Below, in pieces: positions 1 to 7,451 of a DNA stretch of 19,776 bases (the first letter of the stretch is position 1; every line of letters begins with the position of its first letter). A program made the translations under genes and the position numbers. The DNA is taken from the NCBI GenBank assembly GCA_036401755.1, contig DASWUD010000038.1, forward strand, positions 1 through 19,776. The letters run 5' to 3'. Under the pieces are notes generated by a model. That model ran no database searches. It had not been told where the DNA came from and worked only from the letters and a program-made list of their open reading frames with translations. The stretch is from DASWUD01 sp036401755. Its GTDB lineage: Bacteria > Pseudomonadota > Gammaproteobacteria > Thiohalomonadales > Thiohalomonadaceae.

Positions 1-1069
1 TCAGCCCGTCACCGTCTCCTGCGCCGAGGGCGACAACGGCTATGTCTATGAGGGCACGCTTCCCTTCAGCACCGAACAGATCGACCTGGGTGGACTGCAA
101 CGGCCGAAGACCAGGATCATGCTCAACGTCGGCAACCCCGAACAGGCCTTTAGCGTGTCACGTCTCCCCTCTGATGGCGTCGGCCTGGCTCGCCTCGAGT
201 TCATCATCAACAACACCATCCGCATCCACCCGCGCGCCCTGCTCGACTATGCGACATTGGACGCTGCTACCCAGGAGCAGATCGATCGCCTCACTGCGGG
301 CTACCCCGACCGGCGCAGCTTCTACATCGACCGCCTCGCCGAAGGGGTCGGTACCATCGCCGCCGCCTTCTACCCACGGCGGGTGATCGTGCGCATGAGC
401 GACTTCAAATCGAACGAGTACGCCTCACTCATCGGCGGTAGCCAGTTCGAGCCGCAGGAGGAGAATCCGATGATCGGCTTTCGCGGTGCCTACCGCTATC
501 CCTCCGCAAGTTTCGTCGACTGCTTCGCCATGGAGTGCGCCGCCATGCAACAGGTGCGCGAGGTGATGGGGCTCGACAATGTGGTATTGATGATCCCGTT
601 CGTGCGCAGCGTCGCGGAGGGCGTCAAGGTTTTGAATCTCATGGCGGACCACGGCCTGCGGCGCGGTGAACACGGTTTGGAGATCTACGTGATGTGCGAG
701 ATCCCCGCCAATGCGCTGCTCGCTGATCAATTTCTCGATCACTTCGACGGCTTCTCCATCGGCTCCAACGACCTCACCCAACTCACCCTCGGCGTTGATC
801 GCGACTCGGGGCTGGTGGGAGGCGTCGATGAACGCAATCCTGCCGTGCTCAAACTGATGGAACTGGCCATCGACGCCTGCAAGCGCCGCGGCAAATATAT
901 CGGCATTTGCGGCCAGGCCCCTTCCGACTTCCCCGAGATCACCCGCTGGCTGGTGGAGCACGGCATCGAGTCGATCTCCCTCAACCCCGACAGCGTGCTG
1001 CGCATGACCCAGGTGGTATTGGAGATGGAGGCGGGCGACCCTCGCGCTGAGCGGTCGATTCACTCATAA
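1..1069 (+). CDS. ppsA: Phosphoenolpyruvate synthase, C-terminal part (5' end outside window)
   Basis: This enzyme converts pyruvate, ATP and water to PEP, AMP and phosphate, the first step of gluconeogenesis from C3 compounds, in the cytosol. The reading frame is open from base 2 (VTVSCAEGDNGYVYEG onward), so the gene enters from the left and only about 355 C-terminal residues are seen. They cover the end of the mobile phosphohistidine domain and the PEP/pyruvate-binding TIM barrel. Family hallmarks are IGSNDLTQLTLGVDRDS and, near the end, GICGQAPSDFPE, whose Cys (bases 908-910) matches the conserved catalytic cysteine of PEP-utilising enzymes. The gene ends in TAA 26 bases before the next gene, which is probably cotranscribed. 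An ATG at 119 is internal and not the start. Confidence 0.95.
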   Translation, partial: QPVTVSCAEGDNGYVYEGTLPFSTEQIDLGGLQRPKTRIMLNVGNPEQAFSVSRLPSDGVGLARLEFIINNTIRIHPRALLDYATLDAATQEQIDRLTAGYPDRRSFYIDRLAEGVGTIAAAFYPRRVIVRMSDFKSNEYASLIGGSQFEPQEENPMIGFRGAYRYPSASFVDCFAMECAAMQQVREVMGLDNVVLMIPFVRSVAEGVKVLNLMADHGLRRGEHGLEIYVMCEIPANALLADQFLDHFDGFSIGSNDLTQLTLGVDRDSGLVGGVDERNPAVLKLMELAIDACKRRGKYIGICGQAPSDFPEITRWLVEHGIESISLNPDSVLRMTQVVLEMEAGDPRAERSIHS

Positions 1070-1095
1070 TTTCTTTTCCGCAGGAGTAAGGCCGT

Positions 1096-1332
1096 ATGCC
1101 CCGCATGATCGTCGACACCGAGACATCGCTCGTCAGCGAACACTATGCGGTGATCTACACCCCGCGTCAGGATCGCAAACGTTTTCCGGAAAACTGCGTA
1201 GAGCTCTACCCCACCCTCGATGCGGCAGTGGAGGCGTCCGATCCCGATAAGCATCGCCACGCCGCCAAGGTGTACGGACCCTCACGCTCCTCGGAAGGGC
1301 TGATGCTCTACTACTTGGTCCACTGGTTATGA
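1096..1332 (+). CDS. Small hypothetical protein downstream of ppsA
   Basis: A 78-residue protein that I do not recognise. It starts at ATG 1096 behind AGGAG (1082-1086) with a 9-base spacer, and ends with the hydrophobic stretch LMLYYLVHWL. There is no signal peptide, cysteine or clear metal motif. The sequence is mixed and charged, which suggests a small cytosolic protein. It follows ppsA by 26 bases and precedes the next gene by 31, so the three probably form one transcript. Minus-strand frames also cross here, but the ribosome-binding site and spacing favour this one. The link to ppsA is by position only. Confidence 0.6.
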   Translation: MPRMIVDTETSLVSEHYAVIYTPRQDRKRFPENCVELYPTLDAAVEASDPDKHRHAAKVYGPSRSSEGLMLYYLVHWL

Positions 1333-1363
1333 CACTACGCCACCGCATGCCGGGAGAGACACT

Positions 1364-2047
1364 GTGAGCCGGGTCATCTACAACCTCCGTGCCGCCAGCG
1401 GCGCAGAACACACCTTCGAAATCGATCTGGAGCGCAATCAGCACGCCGCGCCGCCCCCTCCCGGCACGCCCCCCGAGTGGACCCTGCTGGAGTTCCAGCG
1501 CTGCCCCAACTGCCCACTTGAAACGCGCCAGCAACGCTGGTGCCCCACCGCCTGCGACATCGTGCCGCTGGCCGAACCATTCGCCGACGCCCTCTCCATC
1601 GATCGCGTCGATGTCTGGGTCCACACCGCCGAGCGCTCTTACTTCAAGAACTGCGATCTGCAGACCGCGCTCAAATCGCTATTCGGCCTGGTGATGGCGT
1701 CGAGCGCCTGCCCGCACATGGCGCGCCTCAAGCCGCTTGCCTACTTCCACCTCCCCTTCGCCACCCTGGAGGAGACCGTGCACCGCACCGTCGGCGCCTA
1801 TCTGGTCAACCAGTACATCGCCCAGGGCGAAGGCAGACCCGCCGACTGGGATCTCAATGGCCTGGAAGCCCTCTTCAGCGAACTGCGCGCCGTCAACATC
1901 CACTTCATGAAGCGCCTGCGCAAGGCCTCCACCGAAGATGCCAACATCAACGCCCTGCAGTCATTCGTCTCGATCTCCAGCGTGGTGGAGATGGGCATCG
2001 ACGACATGCTCGCCAAGATGGTGCCGCTGTTGAAGAAGGGGTTGTGA
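1364..2047 (+). CDS. Conserved-looking hypothetical protein with Cys cluster
   Basis: A 227-residue soluble protein of unknown function. It starts at GTG 1364 behind GGGAGAGA, about 5 bases upstream. The N-terminal 25 residues look like beta strands (VIYNLRAASGAEHTFEIDLE). A proline-rich linker follows, then a cysteine cluster C47PNC50 ... C60PTAC64 that could bind zinc or another metal. Further cysteines are C97 and C116 (in ACPHM). The C-terminal half is helical and ends in amphipathic segments (MLAKMVPLLKKG). It lies 31 bases after the small gene and is likely in the ppsA transcript. No catalytic motif is evident. The metal-binding suggestion rests only on cysteine spacing. Confidence 0.75.
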   Translation: MSRVIYNLRAASGAEHTFEIDLERNQHAAPPPPGTPPEWTLLEFQRCPNCPLETRQQRWCPTACDIVPLAEPFADALSIDRVDVWVHTAERSYFKNCDLQTALKSLFGLVMASSACPHMARLKPLAYFHLPFATLEETVHRTVGAYLVNQYIAQGEGRPADWDLNGLEALFSELRAVNIHFMKRLRKASTEDANINALQSFVSISSVVEMGIDDMLAKMVPLLKKGL

Positions 2048-2305
2048 GATTGATGTGCTGTCGATTTTGGGTTTGTTGCCGTCGACTCACCAAATAATCG
2101 CAGACCAAGCATAATGCGTTCCCTTGGTACCTTGCTCTGTTGCAGTAAAGAAGATAGATATCTCCCCGCCACAGTTACTCACGGCACACATGTCGCGATT
2201 ACTCAATCCTCAAACGCCATTGAATACGCTAGACTAGCGCGGCACATCATTCGCGTATCGCGTTTTTTGTGTAGCCAAGAGGCGCCACAAACCAAGGAGG
2301 TAGCT
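2048..2305. other. Intergenic stretch with a 13-bp palindrome
   Basis: This 258-base gap is visibly richer in A+T than its neighbours. It holds a perfect 6-1-6 palindrome, CGCTAGACTAGCG, at 2227-2239, about 65 bases before the next start codon, which could be an operator. I could not find a convincing -35/-10 pair or a clear terminator for the upstream unit. The frame running through from 2114 into the next gene has no ribosome-binding site at its first ATG and is not protein-like before 2306. Confidence 0.35.
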
Positions 2306-2635
2306 ATGAAAATGGGATCATTGTTGGGGGGAGTGATGCTCCTCGGCGTTTGCCTTTCCGTTCCTGTCGCCCAGGCGACAGACGATGAGCTCAAGCTCGA
2401 ACTCAAGAGCGGGGCGACGTTCAAGCAGCTCTTGAGTGATCAGGTGGGCAAGCGGGTGGTCATCCGTGTTGCCTCGGGAGAGGATCTGCAAGGCACGGTG
2501 GTTTCGGTGGGCGACAAGCTGGTGCACATCGCCAAGGTCGAGGGGCGGGATTTCTACGATGCCGTCATCAACCTCGATAGCATCAGCGCCGTGCAGATCA
2601 TGGTGCGTGGTCCCTACGTCGCTCGGCAGCGATAG
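2306..2635 (+). CDS. Small exported protein with Sm/LSm-like core
   Basis: A 109-residue protein with a signal peptide (hydrophobic residues 5-20) and a likely cleavage after VAQA, so it is probably periplasmic. The start at ATG 2306 is set by AAGGAGG (2294-2300) with a 5-base spacer. The mature part has a short linker and then a stretch resembling an Sm fold: KRVVIRVASGEDLQGTV followed by VGDKLVHIA and a last strand DSISAVQIMV. This is the strand order and G-x-V turn typical of Sm1/Sm2 motifs. Sm-fold proteins usually bind RNA in the cytosol, so an exported one would do something else, perhaps oligomerise or bind envelope partners. It is monocistronic and converges on the propeller lipoprotein. 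The gene call is firm. The fold is my inference from sequence pattern. Confidence 0.8.
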   Translation: MKMGSLLGGVMLLGVCLSVPVAQATDDELKLELKSGATFKQLLSDQVGKRVVIRVASGEDLQGTVVSVGDKLVHIAKVEGRDFYDAVINLDSISAVQIMVRGPYVARQR

Positions 2636-2644
2636 CCGCCCTCA

Positions 2645-2672
2645 AACGGCGTGGGCGGTGACCCACGCCGTT
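2645..2672. terminator. Hairpin between convergent genes
   Basis: A perfect 11-bp stem, AACGGCGTGGG / CCCACGCCGTT, with a 6-base loop. A second 7-bp hairpin (TGCCGGG / CCCGGCA, 2674-2693) follows. There is no long T tract on either strand, so termination may be weak or rely on both hairpins. The position, 10 bases after the Sm-like gene and 33 bases beyond the stop of the lipoprotein gene, fits a shared bidirectional terminator. Confidence 0.6.
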
Positions 2673-2704
2673 CTGCCGGGCCTTGCCCCGGCAAACCCTC
2701 ACCC

Positions 2705-4501
2705 TCAATACAGATAGGCGGCCCCGGCCGAGCCCAGGTCGTTGTTGCTCATATCACCGCCGATACCGCTGGCGTTGCTATCTTCGCCGGTGGCGCCGAT
2801 CACCAGGGTGTGGCCATCGCCGTTTAGGGTGATGCTGGCGCCGAAATGGTCGAGCACCTCGGTGTTGGGTGCCTTGACGTAGCTCCGGTTACTCCAGACC
2901 CCGGCCGTGCGGGTGTAGAGGTAGAGCGCCCCGGCATCGGTGGCCGAGTTGTCGAAGGGGTCGCCATTGATTCCTAGCGCGCCGCTATCCTCCTGGTCCG
3001 CCCCTACTGCCAGCACACTGCCATCATTGTTCAACGCCACCGCCACACCAAAGTTGTCAAAGGGATCGGTGTTGGTTGCCTTGAGGTAGGTCTGCTGACT
3101 CCAGAGATCCGCGCTACGGGTAAAGAGGTAGACCGCCCCGGCGTTGACGGCGAGCTCATTAAGTTGATCACCGTTCACTCCCACGGCACTGCTATCCTCC
3201 AGGCTCGCCCCCACCGCCAGCGTATCGCCGTCGCCGCTCAATGCCACACTGCTGCCGAAGGCATCGCCAGCTCCCGTATTGGAGGCCTTCACATAGGCCT
3301 GCTGGCTCCAGACCCCGCTGCTTCGCGCGAAGAGATAGACCGCCCCTGATCCGATGGCGGCATCGGATAACTCATCACCATTGATGCCGGTGGCGGCACT
3401 GTCCTCACCCACCGCCCCTACTGCCAGAGAGTTGCCGTCGCTGCTCAATGTCAGGCTGCCGCCAAAGGCATCGAACGCTTCGGTATTGGAGGCCTTGAGG
3501 TAGGCCTGCTGTGTCCAACTGGTAGCACTTCGGGTAAAGAGATAGACCGCCCCTGAGTTACTGGCCGTATCGCTGTCTTCATCGCCATTGATGCCGGTGG
3601 CGGCGCTATCCTCACCCGTCGCCCCCACCGCCAGCGTGTTGCCGTCGCTGCTCAGCGCCACGCTGCTGCCGAAGTTGTCGTTGGCATCGGTGTTGGAAGC
3701 CTTGAGATAGGCCTGCTGGCTCCAGGTGGAGGCGTTGCGCGTGAAGAGATAGACCGCACCCGATTGGGCCGCGGTGTTGAGCGTCTGCTCACCATTGACA
3801 CCGGTAGCTCCACTGCTTTCACCGCTGGCCCCCACGGCCAGGGTGTTGCCGTCACTGCTCAGTGCCAGGCTGCTGCCGAAGGCGTCGAAGGGGTCGGTGT
3901 TGGAGGCCTTGATATAGGCCTGCTGTACCCAGCTGTCGATGGAGCGCACGAAGAGGTAGACCGCGCCTGCATCCGTAGCCAGCTCATCGGCCTGTTCGCC
4001 GTTGATGCCGGTGGCACTGCTATCCTCGCCAATGGCGGAGATCGCCACAGTATTGCCGTCGCCGCTCAGTGCCACGCGATAGCCGAACTGGTCATCGAGG
4101 CCGGTGTTGGAAGCCTTGGCGTAGCCGATGGCATCGAGCATCAGGGAGGTGATGTCAATGGCGGGGGAGCTGGCAATCATCCCGCCCGCATCGTAGGCCT
4201 CCACCAGATAGCGGGCGTTGACCCAGTCGATGAGATGCACCGGAAGTTGCACTTCGCTGTTTGTGGAGGTGACATCCCCCCCCACCTGTTGATACCCCGA
4301 GGAGCCATCGGGATTAACGAACAGGCGGTAGTAGGTGGCCCCGGGGTAGGAGGTCCAGCTGAAGGTGATGGTCTTGATTCCGCTCACCGCGGCAGTGAGC
4401 GTAAAACCGCCCGTGCCAGCCTCACCGTTCTCGACGTCACCACAGGCGAACAGCGCGCTGGCCAGCAGTGCCACCGCAAGCATCTTGAATAGCCGCCGCA
4501 T
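2705..4501 (-). CDS. Outer-envelope lipoprotein with FN3-like domain and seven FG-GAP repeats
   Basis: A 598-residue predicted lipoprotein. The start at ATG 4501 follows AGGAGGG with an 8-base spacer. The frame is open to 4552 but has no such site there. A lipoprotein signal ends at C20 (ALLASALFAC). Residues 32-118 look like a fibronectin-III sandwich (ITFSWTSYPGATYYRLFV). From residue 129 come seven repeats of exactly 69 residues (the last 56), each with KASNT..., DxFG, SxDGNTLAVGA, EDS..GINGD and GAVYLF. FG-GAP repeats form integrin-type beta-propellers, and seven copies make one complete ring. The acidic loops may bind calcium. Such proteins usually mediate binding or surface structure. 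No enzyme motif is visible. It is transcribed divergently from the DsrC-like gene. Confidence 0.88.
   Translation of the reverse strand: MRRLFKMLAVALLASALFACGDVENGEAGTGGFTLTAAVSGIKTITFSWTSYPGATYYRLFVNPDGSSGYQQVGGDVTSTNSEVQLPVHLIDWVNARYLVEAYDAGGMIASSPAIDITSLMLDAIGYAKASNTGLDDQFGYRVALSGDGNTVAISAIGEDSSATGINGEQADELATDAGAVYLFVRSIDSWVQQAYIKASNTDPFDAFGSSLALSSDGNTLAVGASGESSGATGVNGEQTLNTAAQSGAVYLFTRNASTWSQQAYLKASNTDANDNFGSSVALSSDGNTLAVGATGEDSAATGINGDEDSDTASNSGAVYLFTRSATSWTQQAYLKASNTEAFDAFGGSLTLSSDGNSLAVGAVGEDSAATGINGDELSDAAIGSGAVYLFARSSGVWSQQAYVKASNTGAGDAFGSSVALSGDGDTLAVGASLEDSSAVGVNGDQLNELAVNAGAVYLFTRSADLWSQQTYLKATNTDPFDNFGVAVALNNDGSVLAVGADQEDSGALGINGDPFDNSATDAGALYLYTRTAGVWSNRSYVKAPNTEVLDHFGASITLNGDGHTLVIGATGEDSNASGIGGDMSNNDLGSAGAAYLY
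2708..4117 (-). repeat. Seven tandem 207-bp coding repeats (FG-GAP blades)
   Basis: On the minus strand the units are 4117-3911, 3910-3704, 3703-3497, 3496-3290, 3289-3083, 3082-2876 and 2875-2708 (the last is shortened to 168 bp plus the stop). There is no length variation among the six full units. Units 2 to 5 are the most alike, also at DNA level, while 1, 6 and 7 have diverged. The period matches one 69-residue propeller blade. Confidence 0.9.
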
Positions 4502-4580
4502 ATCAAACGCCCTCCTCTGGAGATCTGCCGATCGGGATGGGTTGCCTCCCACACGGAAAATCTAGTCCATCGCCAAGGGG

Positions 4581-4608
4581 TTACCACTTTCGGCTTGAAT
4601 TGCATACT
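4581..4608 (+). promoter_or_regulatory. Possible sigma-70 promoter for the DsrC-like gene
   Basis: TTACCA (4581-4586), a 16-base spacer, and CATACT (4603-4608) resemble -35 and -10 elements. They sit 57 bases before the GTG start in the 164-base divergent gap. The match is moderate, and no operator was seen. Confidence 0.3.
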
Positions 4609-4665
4609 TTGACTACACTCAACAGACGAGGAGTTCTTACAGCCACTTTTCCCAGGGGATCAAAC

Positions 4666-4956
4666 GTGGACATCCATGTAGACGGCGAAGGTTATCTGGT
4701 GGAGCGCAGCGACTGGACGCCCGAGGTGGCAACCGAGATCGCCCGGCGTGATGGCTATGTCATCACCGAGGAGCATTGGAAATACATCAATGCGGCACGC
4801 GACATGTATGAGGAGAATGCGGTAGTCCCGCCCATCCGCAAATTCGCCAAGGCGATGGAGGTGGATGCCAAGTACCTCTACGAGCTCTTTCCCAAAGGGC
4901 CGATGAAGATGATCTGCAAGGTGGGCGGGCTGCCCAAACCGACCGGCTGCGTCTGA
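4666..4956 (+). CDS. DsrC/TusE-family sulfur-carrier-like protein, short form with both C-terminal cysteines
   Basis: A 96-residue DsrC-family protein. The start is GTG 4666 behind AGGGG (7-base spacer). Upstream in-frame codons (from 4537) are not family-like. Hallmarks are DGEGYLVERSDWTPEVA, TEEHWKYINAARDMYEE, KYLYELFPKGP and the C-terminal arm C84-KVGGLPKPTG-C95-V. Both arm cysteines are present (C-x10-C), as in true DsrC, where they carry a trisulfide between sulfite reductase and other partners. TusE, which acts in tRNA thiolation, keeps only the last one. Compared with DsrC as I remember it, the loop before KYLYELFP is about eight residues shorter and the N-terminus is shorter too. No dsrAB, dsrEFH or tus genes are nearby. 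A sulfur-trafficking or redox-regulatory role is likely, but the partner is unknown. Confidence 0.88.
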   Translation: MDIHVDGEGYLVERSDWTPEVATEIARRDGYVITEEHWKYINAARDMYEENAVVPPIRKFAKAMEVDAKYLYELFPKGPMKMICKVGGLPKPTGCV

Positions 4957-4979
4957 GCCGCGCCACAAATCCATTCCAC

Positions 4980-5014
4980 GAGCAGGGTCGCGCCCGTAAG
5001 GCGCAGCCCTGCTC
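4980..5014. terminator. Strong hairpin between convergent genes
   Basis: An outer 8-bp stem GAGCAGGG / CCCTGCTC (4980-4987, 5007-5014) encloses a 5-bp stem GCGCC / GGCGC (4990-4994, 5000-5004) with loop CGTAA. The following ATTTGT gives only a weak T-rich tail on the plus strand. It lies 24 bases after the DsrC-like stop and 10 bases beyond the mscS-type stop, so it probably serves both genes. Confidence 0.6.
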
Positions 5015-5023
5015 ATTTGTCCC

Positions 5024-7357
5024 TCATTCGTCGCTGTCCTTATCCGGTTCGACGCGATGCGCACTGGGCTGGTAATCGCCACTGAACGGCTGGGCCGCTT
5101 TCTTTTCACTGATGATGTGGATGTCGCGCTGCGGAAAGGGGATCTCGATATCATGCGCGCGGAACAGGTCGTTGATGGCGAAATTGAGATCGCTGATCAC
5201 GTCCATCCTCGAATCGATGTTGCAGATATAACAGCGCAGTTCGAAATCGAGCGAGCTTTCGCCAAAGGCCCGGAACAACACCTTGGGGGCAGGCGTGCTG
5301 CCGTCGTTGATCACCAGCGGGTGAGCGCTGCACGCTTTGAGCAGCAACTCGCGCACCTGGTAGACATCACTGCCATAGGCCACCCCCACCGGAACCCGCA
5401 CTCGTCCGCGCGGATCGTGCAGCATGAAGTTGGTAACCTGCTGGGAGATCAGGTCGGAGTTGGGCACGATCACATCGGCGCGATCGAAGGTCTGGATCTC
5501 GGTGGAGCGGATCCTGATCCGCTTCACGTAGCCCTCGGTGTTGCCGACCGAGACCCAGTCGCCGATGCGCACCGGGCGCTCGAACAGCAGGATCAACCCG
5601 GAGACAAAGTTGTTGACGATGTTCTGCAGGCCGAAGCCAATACCCACCGAGAGAGCGCCGGCGATGATCGCCAGATTGCTGAATTCCACACCCGCCACAC
5701 CGAGCGCCACCAGTACGGCGACAGCACCGCCCACATAACCGCTCAGCGTTACCATCGCCTCGCGCGCACCACGCTCCAGTGGTACCTTGTCGAGCCAGTG
5801 GCTGGAGAGGCGTGCCTTGATCCAGCCGTTGAGAAACAGCAACAGACCAAGGACGGCGAGCGCCAGAGCGATCCGCGCCGGTACAACGGTCAAGGAGCCG
5901 ACAGTAAAGCCGCCGGAGAGGAGTGAGAGCAGACCGCTTTCCGATCCCCCCCATACCCGCAACAGACCAATCGCAAAAAATACCAGTAGCGTCGCCTGGA
6001 TAAATATGCGCAACCAGCCCAGGGCAGGTATTTTGTCCTCCGCCGCGAGCCCGAACAGTGCGCGCACCTGGCGGGCCCAGCGTCGCTCGCCCGTCGCAAG
6101 TTCATCGATAATCTCGCGTATCAGCCGCCCCACCAGCCAAAATACACCCAGCAGGAGCAGGGACCCCAATACGCCGCGCAGCACAAAGGCCGAAAGGTCA
6201 CGGTAACCGAGCCATTCCACCACCAGTGCCGCCAGCAGCGCCATGATAAACAGCGATTTTAGCCAGGCGACCCGCTGGAACTGCGGGATGCGGCCGAGCA
6301 GCCGCGCTATCCATATCAAATTGAGGATGAGTGCCGCGGAATAGAACGAGCGCGCCAACAGCAGCGCGCTGTGCGGAAAACTCTGCACCATTAGCGTGGT
6401 GAACAGCAGATAGCCGAAGAACAACACCAGCATCAGAACCGTGAAGCGGCGGACCAGGCCGCTCGCGATCGGCGTCTCGATAGGGATCAGACGAAGCTGC
6501 GGATGTTTTGGTGCGAGAAAAAGGTATACCAACGTCAGCAGCAGAAAATAGAAGGGCACGCCCAAGGCTACCTGGGTGATGAATGGCAACGGCGAAATAC
6601 CCATCGAGATAACATAGAGATAGAGTGCCACCACGCTGCTGGTGAACCATTGGGGTGCATAACGACCAAGCACCGAGAGAAAGGCGAGGGAGAAACGCCT
6701 GCTGAAACTCGCCTCGCTTATCTGGACCTCCGCCCAGCGCAGCGCCCTGGCGCGCAGGCGAAAGGAGAGCACGAAGGCGATCAGCACCAGCACCGCGAGC
6801 ACCCCGTACTCCAGCGACGACAGACGCTCCAGACCGCTGGTGCTGGAGATGAAGCGGGTGGTGGCGTTGAACCAGAGGGCCGGCTGCGACCAGTTGTCGC
6901 GCAGCAACGTCCAGGCATTGGGGCCGCGTGCGAACAGGGTTTGCTGCAGTAGCGCCGTCTGACGCACGTCGATCTGCTGGTGCAGCTCATCGCTGCGCAA
7001 GACCAGGAGTCGGCAGGTGGAGAGCAGGCGCTCTGCATCAAGCCGCTCTTTTCGCAGTGCCTGACGCTTCTCGGCAACGCTCGCCGCCTCGCCGGAGACC
7101 GGTTCGCCGAGCAAGGTCTGATCGGTGCCGATCTTTGCCAGCACCGCCTCTATACCGGTAATACAGCTGCTCGCCTCATCGTGCACCAGATTTACCTGAC
7201 GCAGCAGGGCCTCCATATCTTGATAGCGCACATCGCTCAGCTTGTGCTCCACCTCGTCGAGCTTGGCGCTGAGTGCCGGTGCGTCGGTGGTCGTCTGCGC
7301 ATGCACTGCCCCCCAGCCAAGGACCAGGCCCATCAGGCTCAACAGCAGCTGTCTCAT
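5024..7357 (-). CDS. Large MscS-family mechanosensitive channel
   Basis: A 777-residue inner-membrane channel that would release solutes on osmotic downshock. A signal peptide (MRQLLLSLMGLVLGWGAVHA) starts at ATG 7357. An alternative TTG at 7402 adds 15 unlikely residues. Next is a roughly 150-residue periplasmic, helical and probably coiled-coil region, then about ten hydrophobic segments. The MscS core follows: pore helix with GALSVGIGFGLQNIVNNFVSG, then the beta domain FERPVRIGDWVSVGNTEG, and the C-terminal vestibule ending near HDIEIPFPQRDIHI. E. coli MscS itself has 286 residues, so this is one of the larger forms related to MscK, YbiO or YjeP. It begins 43 bases after the terminator of the S24 gene, so it likely has its own promoter, which I could not define. 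Confidence 0.92.
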   Translation of the reverse strand: MRQLLLSLMGLVLGWGAVHAQTTTDAPALSAKLDEVEHKLSDVRYQDMEALLRQVNLVHDEASSCITGIEAVLAKIGTDQTLLGEPVSGEAASVAEKRQALRKERLDAERLLSTCRLLVLRSDELHQQIDVRQTALLQQTLFARGPNAWTLLRDNWSQPALWFNATTRFISSTSGLERLSSLEYGVLAVLVLIAFVLSFRLRARALRWAEVQISEASFSRRFSLAFLSVLGRYAPQWFTSSVVALYLYVISMGISPLPFITQVALGVPFYFLLLTLVYLFLAPKHPQLRLIPIETPIASGLVRRFTVLMLVLFFGYLLFTTLMVQSFPHSALLLARSFYSAALILNLIWIARLLGRIPQFQRVAWLKSLFIMALLAALVVEWLGYRDLSAFVLRGVLGSLLLLGVFWLVGRLIREIIDELATGERRWARQVRALFGLAAEDKIPALGWLRIFIQATLLVFFAIGLLRVWGGSESGLLSLLSGGFTVGSLTVVPARIALALAVLGLLLFLNGWIKARLSSHWLDKVPLERGAREAMVTLSGYVGGAVAVLVALGVAGVEFSNLAIIAGALSVGIGFGLQNIVNNFVSGLILLFERPVRIGDWVSVGNTEGYVKRIRIRSTEIQTFDRADVIVPNSDLISQQVTNFMLHDPRGRVRVPVGVAYGSDVYQVRELLLKACSAHPLVINDGSTPAPKVLFRAFGESSLDFELRCYICNIDSRMDVISDLNFAINDLFRAHDIEIPFPQRDIHIISEKKAAQPFSGDYQPSAHRVEPDKDSDE

Positions 7358-7400
7358 ATCGAATCCACTCTCAACATCCAGTCGCGGTGCTACTCCGCCC

Positions 7401-7430
7401 AAAATGAAAAGGGCCGCGCGAGTGCGGCCC
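7401..7430 (-). terminator. Rho-independent terminator of the S24/LexA-like gene
   Basis: Read on the minus strand, a 7-bp GC stem GGGCCGC / GCGGCCC (7424-7430 with 7411-7417) and a 6-base loop are followed directly by TTTTCATTTT. It lies 21 bases after the S24 gene stop and separates it from the mscS-type gene. Confidence 0.8.
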
Positions 7431-7451
7431 TGGCACGACGCAGCTGGCCAC

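Noticed and set aside
425..1063. A 212-codon minus-strand open frame
   Set aside because: Antisense shadow of ppsA.
1133..1624. A 163-codon minus-strand frame across the two unknown genes
   Set aside because: It conflicts with two plus-strand genes that have ribosome-binding sites and operon-like spacing.
2114..2305. An N-terminal extension of the Sm-like protein
   Set aside because: A strong Shine-Dalgarno and a signal peptide place the start at 2306.
2708..4117. Regular repeats that could suggest a CRISPR or satellite array
   Set aside because: The 207-bp units are in-frame coding repeats for propeller blades, with no spacer structure.
4537..4665. An N-terminal extension of the DsrC-like protein
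   Set aside because: These codons overlap the divergent promoter region, have no ribosome-binding site and do not resemble the family.
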